A stretch of 8,534 nucleotides of DNA from Gammaproteobacteria bacterium (GTDB lineage: Bacteria; Pseudomonadota; Gammaproteobacteria; GRL18), in NCBI GenBank assembly GCA_013139395.1, contig WTAX01000183.1, positions 1 to 8,534 on the forward strand. Reading direction: 5' to 3'. Each line of letters opens with the position of its first letter. The stretch's first letter is position 1. Positions 6,240 to 8,534 of the stretch are shown here, in pieces. A program made the position numbers and the translations under genes. The notes under the pieces were generated by a model. The model had not been told where the DNA came from. It saw nothing but the letters and a program-made list of their open reading frames with translations, and made no database searches.

Positions 6240-7745
6240 ATGATTATTCCAGTGATACTATCCGGTGGTACAGGCTCACGCTTATGGCCTATGTCCAGGG
6301 AGCTTAATCCCAAACAGTTTCTGCCCTTGTGCAGCGATCAAACTATGCTGCAGGAGACTATGACTCGCCTGGAAGGTATAGAAGACTTAGCCGCTCCGGT
6401 TGTTGTCTGTAATGAAGAGCATCGCTTTTTAGTGGCTCAGCAGATGCGCGATATTGGTGTTGATGTTGACAAGATAATTCTGGAGCCTGTAGGGCGAAAT
6501 ACAGCCCCTGCTATTTGTGCTGCAGCGGAATATATTCAGGGGAAAAACGCTGCTGATAAGAATGCCGGGAATGATGTCATGCTGATTCTGGCTGCTGATC
6601 ATGTGATTCAAAATAAAGACGTATTTCATCGCGTCGTGGAATCCGGTTATCGTGTTGCTAAGCAAGGGCAATTAGTGACTTTTGGTATTGTGCCTCACAA
6701 AGCAGAAACAGGCTATGGCTATATTAAGCGGGCAGAGTTTTTTGAGCAGGACGAAAATGCCTATAGAGTGGCCCAATTTGTTGAAAAACCTGATTTAGAT
6801 ACCGCACAAAAATATTATGAAAGTGGGGAGTATTACTGGAATAGCGGTATGTTTATGTTTCAGGCATCATCGATATTACAAGAGCTTGAAGCCTTATCTG
6901 TTGATATTTATGAGTCTGTAAAAAAAGCGGTATCTAAAGGTGCTAAAGATCTGGATTTTTGCCGTCTTGAAGTGGATGCTTTCACTGCATCGCCTTCCGA
7001 TTCCATTGATTATGCTGTGATGGAAAAAACAGATAAAGCGGTTGTTCTTCCTCTTGATGCTGATTGGAGTGATGTCGGTGCATGGTCTGCTCTGTGGGAA
7101 ATGAAGTCACGTGATGAGGATGGTAATGTCATACAGGGTGATGTGTTTAAACATGATGTGACTAATAGTTATATTCATTCCGAAGATCGGATGATTGCTG
7201 TGATAGGAATGGACAATTGTGTGGTGGTTGAAACAGCAGATGCGGTACTGGTTGTCGATAAATCGCGCTCTCAGGATGTGAAAGAAATTGTTAATCAATT
7301 AAAAAATACCCATAGAGAAGAAATTTTATCTCATCAGAGAGTGTATCGTCCCTGGGGTAGTTATGAAACACTGGAAGAAACAGAACGTTTTAAGGTAAAA
7401 CGAATTATTGTTAATCCCGGAGCTAAATTATCACTGCAAATGCATCATCACAGAGCAGAACACTGGGTGGTAGTAAAAGGCACAGCAAAAGTTACCTGTG
7501 GGGAAAAAGTGTTTGTTATGACTGAAGATCAATCAAACTATATTCCTCTAGGTACACAGCATCGTCTGGAAAACCCTGGTGTGATCCCTCTGGAAATTAT
7601 AGAAATTCAAACCGGCAGTTATCTGGGGGAAGATGATATTGTCCGCTTTGATGATACCTATGGTCGGGTAGAAGAAAAACATTGTGTAGAAGAAAGCGAT
7701 CGTGTAGAAGAAAATGAACGCGTAGAAAATGAGCGTACTGAATAA
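6240..7745 (+). CDS. manC: Mannose-1-phosphate guanylyltransferase / mannose-6-phosphate isomerase (bifunctional)
   Basis: This cytoplasmic enzyme is expected to convert fructose-6-phosphate to mannose-6-phosphate and mannose-1-phosphate plus GTP to GDP-mannose, the mannosyl donor for surface polysaccharides. The N-terminal nucleotidyltransferase domain shows GGTGSRLWPMSRELNPKQF (9-27), EPVGRNTAPAI (82-92), AADH (118-121), ETGYGYIK (156-163) and FVEKP (180-184). The C-terminal cupin (type II isomerase) shows RPWGSYETL (370-378), QMHHHRAEHWVVVKG (400-414) and PLGTQHRLENPG (436-447). AAAAGGG lies 8 nt before the ATG. Homologues usually end shortly after the DDTYGR-like segment (471-476). Here about 25 extra residues follow, made of VEE-x-x-R type hexapeptides encoded by an 18-bp tandem repeat. 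The next gene starts 2 bp after the stop, so the two are surely co-transcribed. Alternative names in the family are algA, xanB, wbpW and cpsB. Confidence 0.95.
   Translation: MIIPVILSGGTGSRLWPMSRELNPKQFLPLCSDQTMLQETMTRLEGIEDLAAPVVVCNEEHRFLVAQQMRDIGVDVDKIILEPVGRNTAPAICAAAEYIQGKNAADKNAGNDVMLILAADHVIQNKDVFHRVVESGYRVAKQGQLVTFGIVPHKAETGYGYIKRAEFFEQDENAYRVAQFVEKPDLDTAQKYYESGEYYWNSGMFMFQASSILQELEALSVDIYESVKKAVSKGAKDLDFCRLEVDAFTASPSDSIDYAVMEKTDKAVVLPLDADWSDVGAWSALWEMKSRDEDGNVIQGDVFKHDVTNSYIHSEDRMIAVIGMDNCVVVETADAVLVVDKSRSQDVKEIVNQLKNTHREEILSHQRVYRPWGSYETLEETERFKVKRIIVNPGAKLSLQMHHHRAEHWVVVKGTAKVTCGEKVFVMTEDQSNYIPLGTQHRLENPGVIPLEIIEIQTGSYLGEDDIVRFDDTYGRVEEKHCVEESDRVEENERVENERTE
7668..7736. repeat. 18-bp tandem repeat encoding an acidic C-terminal tail of ManC
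   Basis: Units start with GTAGAA at 7668, 7686, 7704 and 7722: three of 18 bp and a last one of 15 bp. They encode VEEKHC, VEESDR, VEENER and VENER. Unit length is a multiple of three, so the frame is kept to the stop. Confidence 0.92.
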
Positions 7746-7747
7746 TT

Positions 7748-8534
7748 ATGACAACTATTATGAAGACTGCTATAAAGACAACGATTGAACAATTGATGCA
7801 GAGCAGTCAGGTGAAATTTGGAACCAGTGGTGCTCGCGGCTTAGTTGATGATATGACCGATCAGGTTTGTTATGCCTATACCATGGGGTTTATCCAGTAT
7901 CTCGAAAAAACGCAGCAAGTCTTCTTTAAAACATCAGAGCAAACACCAGAGCAAAAGTCACAGCAAACGGCCTCAAAAATTGTTTTAGCAGGAGATCTGA
8001 GAAATAGCACGCCTAAAATTCTCAATGCCTGTGCCAGAGCTATTCTGGACAGTGGTTATCAAGTGATTAATGCCGGGCTGATCCCCACTCCTGCCGTTGC
8101 TCTTTATGGCTTAACGTATCATTGTCCGGCTATTATGGTTACCGGCAGTCATATTCCCGACGATAGAAATGGTATTAAGTTTTATAAACTTGCAGGAGAA
8201 ATCCTTAAAGATGATGAATTGATTATCAAGCAGCAGCAGATTGATTTATTGGATGAGCGTTTTGATGAGCAGGGGCAATTTAACGATCAGAATGATTGTT
8301 TACCAGGGATAGATTCAACGGCATTACAAGACTATACCTCACGTTATCTGGATTTGTTTCCTGATAATGCGTTTGCCGGAAAAAAAATAGGGGTTTATCA
8401 ACATAGCGGCGTAGCCCGGGATATTATTCCTGAAATTTTAGAAAAACTAGGCGCACAAGTTGTTAACTTAGCTTATTCCGATCACTTCATTCCAGTAGAC
8501 ACTGAAGCAGTACGAGAAGAAGATATTCAATTAG
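7748..8534 (+). CDS. manB: Phosphomannomutase-like phosphohexomutase (N-terminal part, runs off the right edge)
   Basis: The first 262 codons are present. The N-terminus has VKFGTSGARGLV (22-33), the entry motif of alpha-D-phosphohexomutases. The catalytic serine loop is TGSHIPDDRNGIKFY (132-146), with the phosphorylated Ser134 in a TGSHIP variant of the usual TASHNP. LAGDLRNSTPKI (80-91) and GLIPTPAVALY (110-120) also fit domain 1. The metal loop (DGDxDR-like) and sugar-binding loop lie beyond the window. The expected reaction is mannose-6-phosphate to mannose-1-phosphate, feeding ManC; activity on glucose phosphate cannot be excluded. The gene starts 2 bp after manC without a clear Shine-Dalgarno, implying translational coupling. 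ATG codons at residues 5 and 17 are alternative starts; the conserved region begins about residue 21. Residues 62-73 (TSEQTPEQKSQQ) are a hydrophilic insert encoded by a 12-bp repeat. Confidence 0.9.
   Translation, partial: MTTIMKTAIKTTIEQLMQSSQVKFGTSGARGLVDDMTDQVCYAYTMGFIQYLEKTQQVFFKTSEQTPEQKSQQTASKIVLAGDLRNSTPKILNACARAILDSGYQVINAGLIPTPAVALYGLTYHCPAIMVTGSHIPDDRNGIKFYKLAGEILKDDELIIKQQQIDLLDERFDEQGQFNDQNDCLPGIDSTALQDYTSRYLDLFPDNAFAGKKIGVYQHSGVARDIIPEILEKLGAQVVNLAYSDHFIPVDTEAVREEDIQL
7931..7966. repeat. 12-bp tandem repeat inside manB, three units
   Basis: ACATCAGAGCAA (7931-7942), ACACCAGAGCAA (7943-7954) and AAGTCACAGCAA (7955-7966) encode TSEQ, TPEQ and KSQQ. The repeat falls in a loop before the IVLAGDLR strand, and its length keeps the frame. 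Confidence 0.85.

Noticed and set aside
6429..7298. Minus-strand open frames opposite manC (6429-6671, 7107-7298)
   Set aside because: They are antisense to conserved nucleotidyltransferase coding sequence and have no family resemblance.

Overview
The window looks like a chromosomal segment of an AT-rich (roughly 40 % GC by eye) gammaproteobacterial chemolithoautotroph, most likely a sulfur oxidiser. The basis is a form II RubisCO gene with its CbbQ/CbbO activase genes, a divergent CbbR regulator, and a sugar-nucleotide pair of common proteobacterial type. I cannot name the genus from sequence alone.

Minus-strand part (1-3348), read right to left: cbbM (form II RubisCO, intact), a strong rho-independent terminator, an unusual long inverted repeat, cbbQ (AAA+ activase subunit) interrupted by one in-frame TAA codon, an uncharacterised 139-residue gene with a well-supported TTG start, and the first 112 codons of cbbO (activase adaptor), which runs off the left edge. 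The last three are spaced like an operon. The cbbM-cbbR gap (3349-3741) holds a divergent control region: two 15-bp dyads of identical 5-5-5 design about two helical turns apart, a sigma70-like cbbM promoter overlapping the nearer dyad, and a cbbR promoter overlapping the farther one. This is the usual layout for a LysR-type activator that also represses itself.

Plus-strand part (3742-8534): cbbR, then a beta-CASP metallo-beta-lactamase-fold protein (probable RNA-processing nuclease), then manC (bifunctional mannose-1-phosphate guanylyltransferase / mannose-6-phosphate isomerase) and, 2 bp further on, manB (phosphohexomutase, probably phosphomannomutase), which runs off the right edge. ManB and ManC together would turn fructose-6-phosphate into GDP-mannose for surface polysaccharide, a plausible sink for fixed carbon.

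Two things stand out. First, the nonsense codon in cbbQ lies between Walker A and Walker B in an otherwise perfectly conserved reading frame, and an ATG follows it by only 3 nt. The gene is therefore freshly dead, mis-sequenced, read through, or made as two polypeptides. Second, short tandem duplications (units of 12-18 bp, different sequence each time) recur at gene ends, intergenic gaps and a protein linker. Units inside coding sequence are multiples of three; those outside are not constrained. No tRNA, rRNA, CRISPR array, transposase or integration site was seen.
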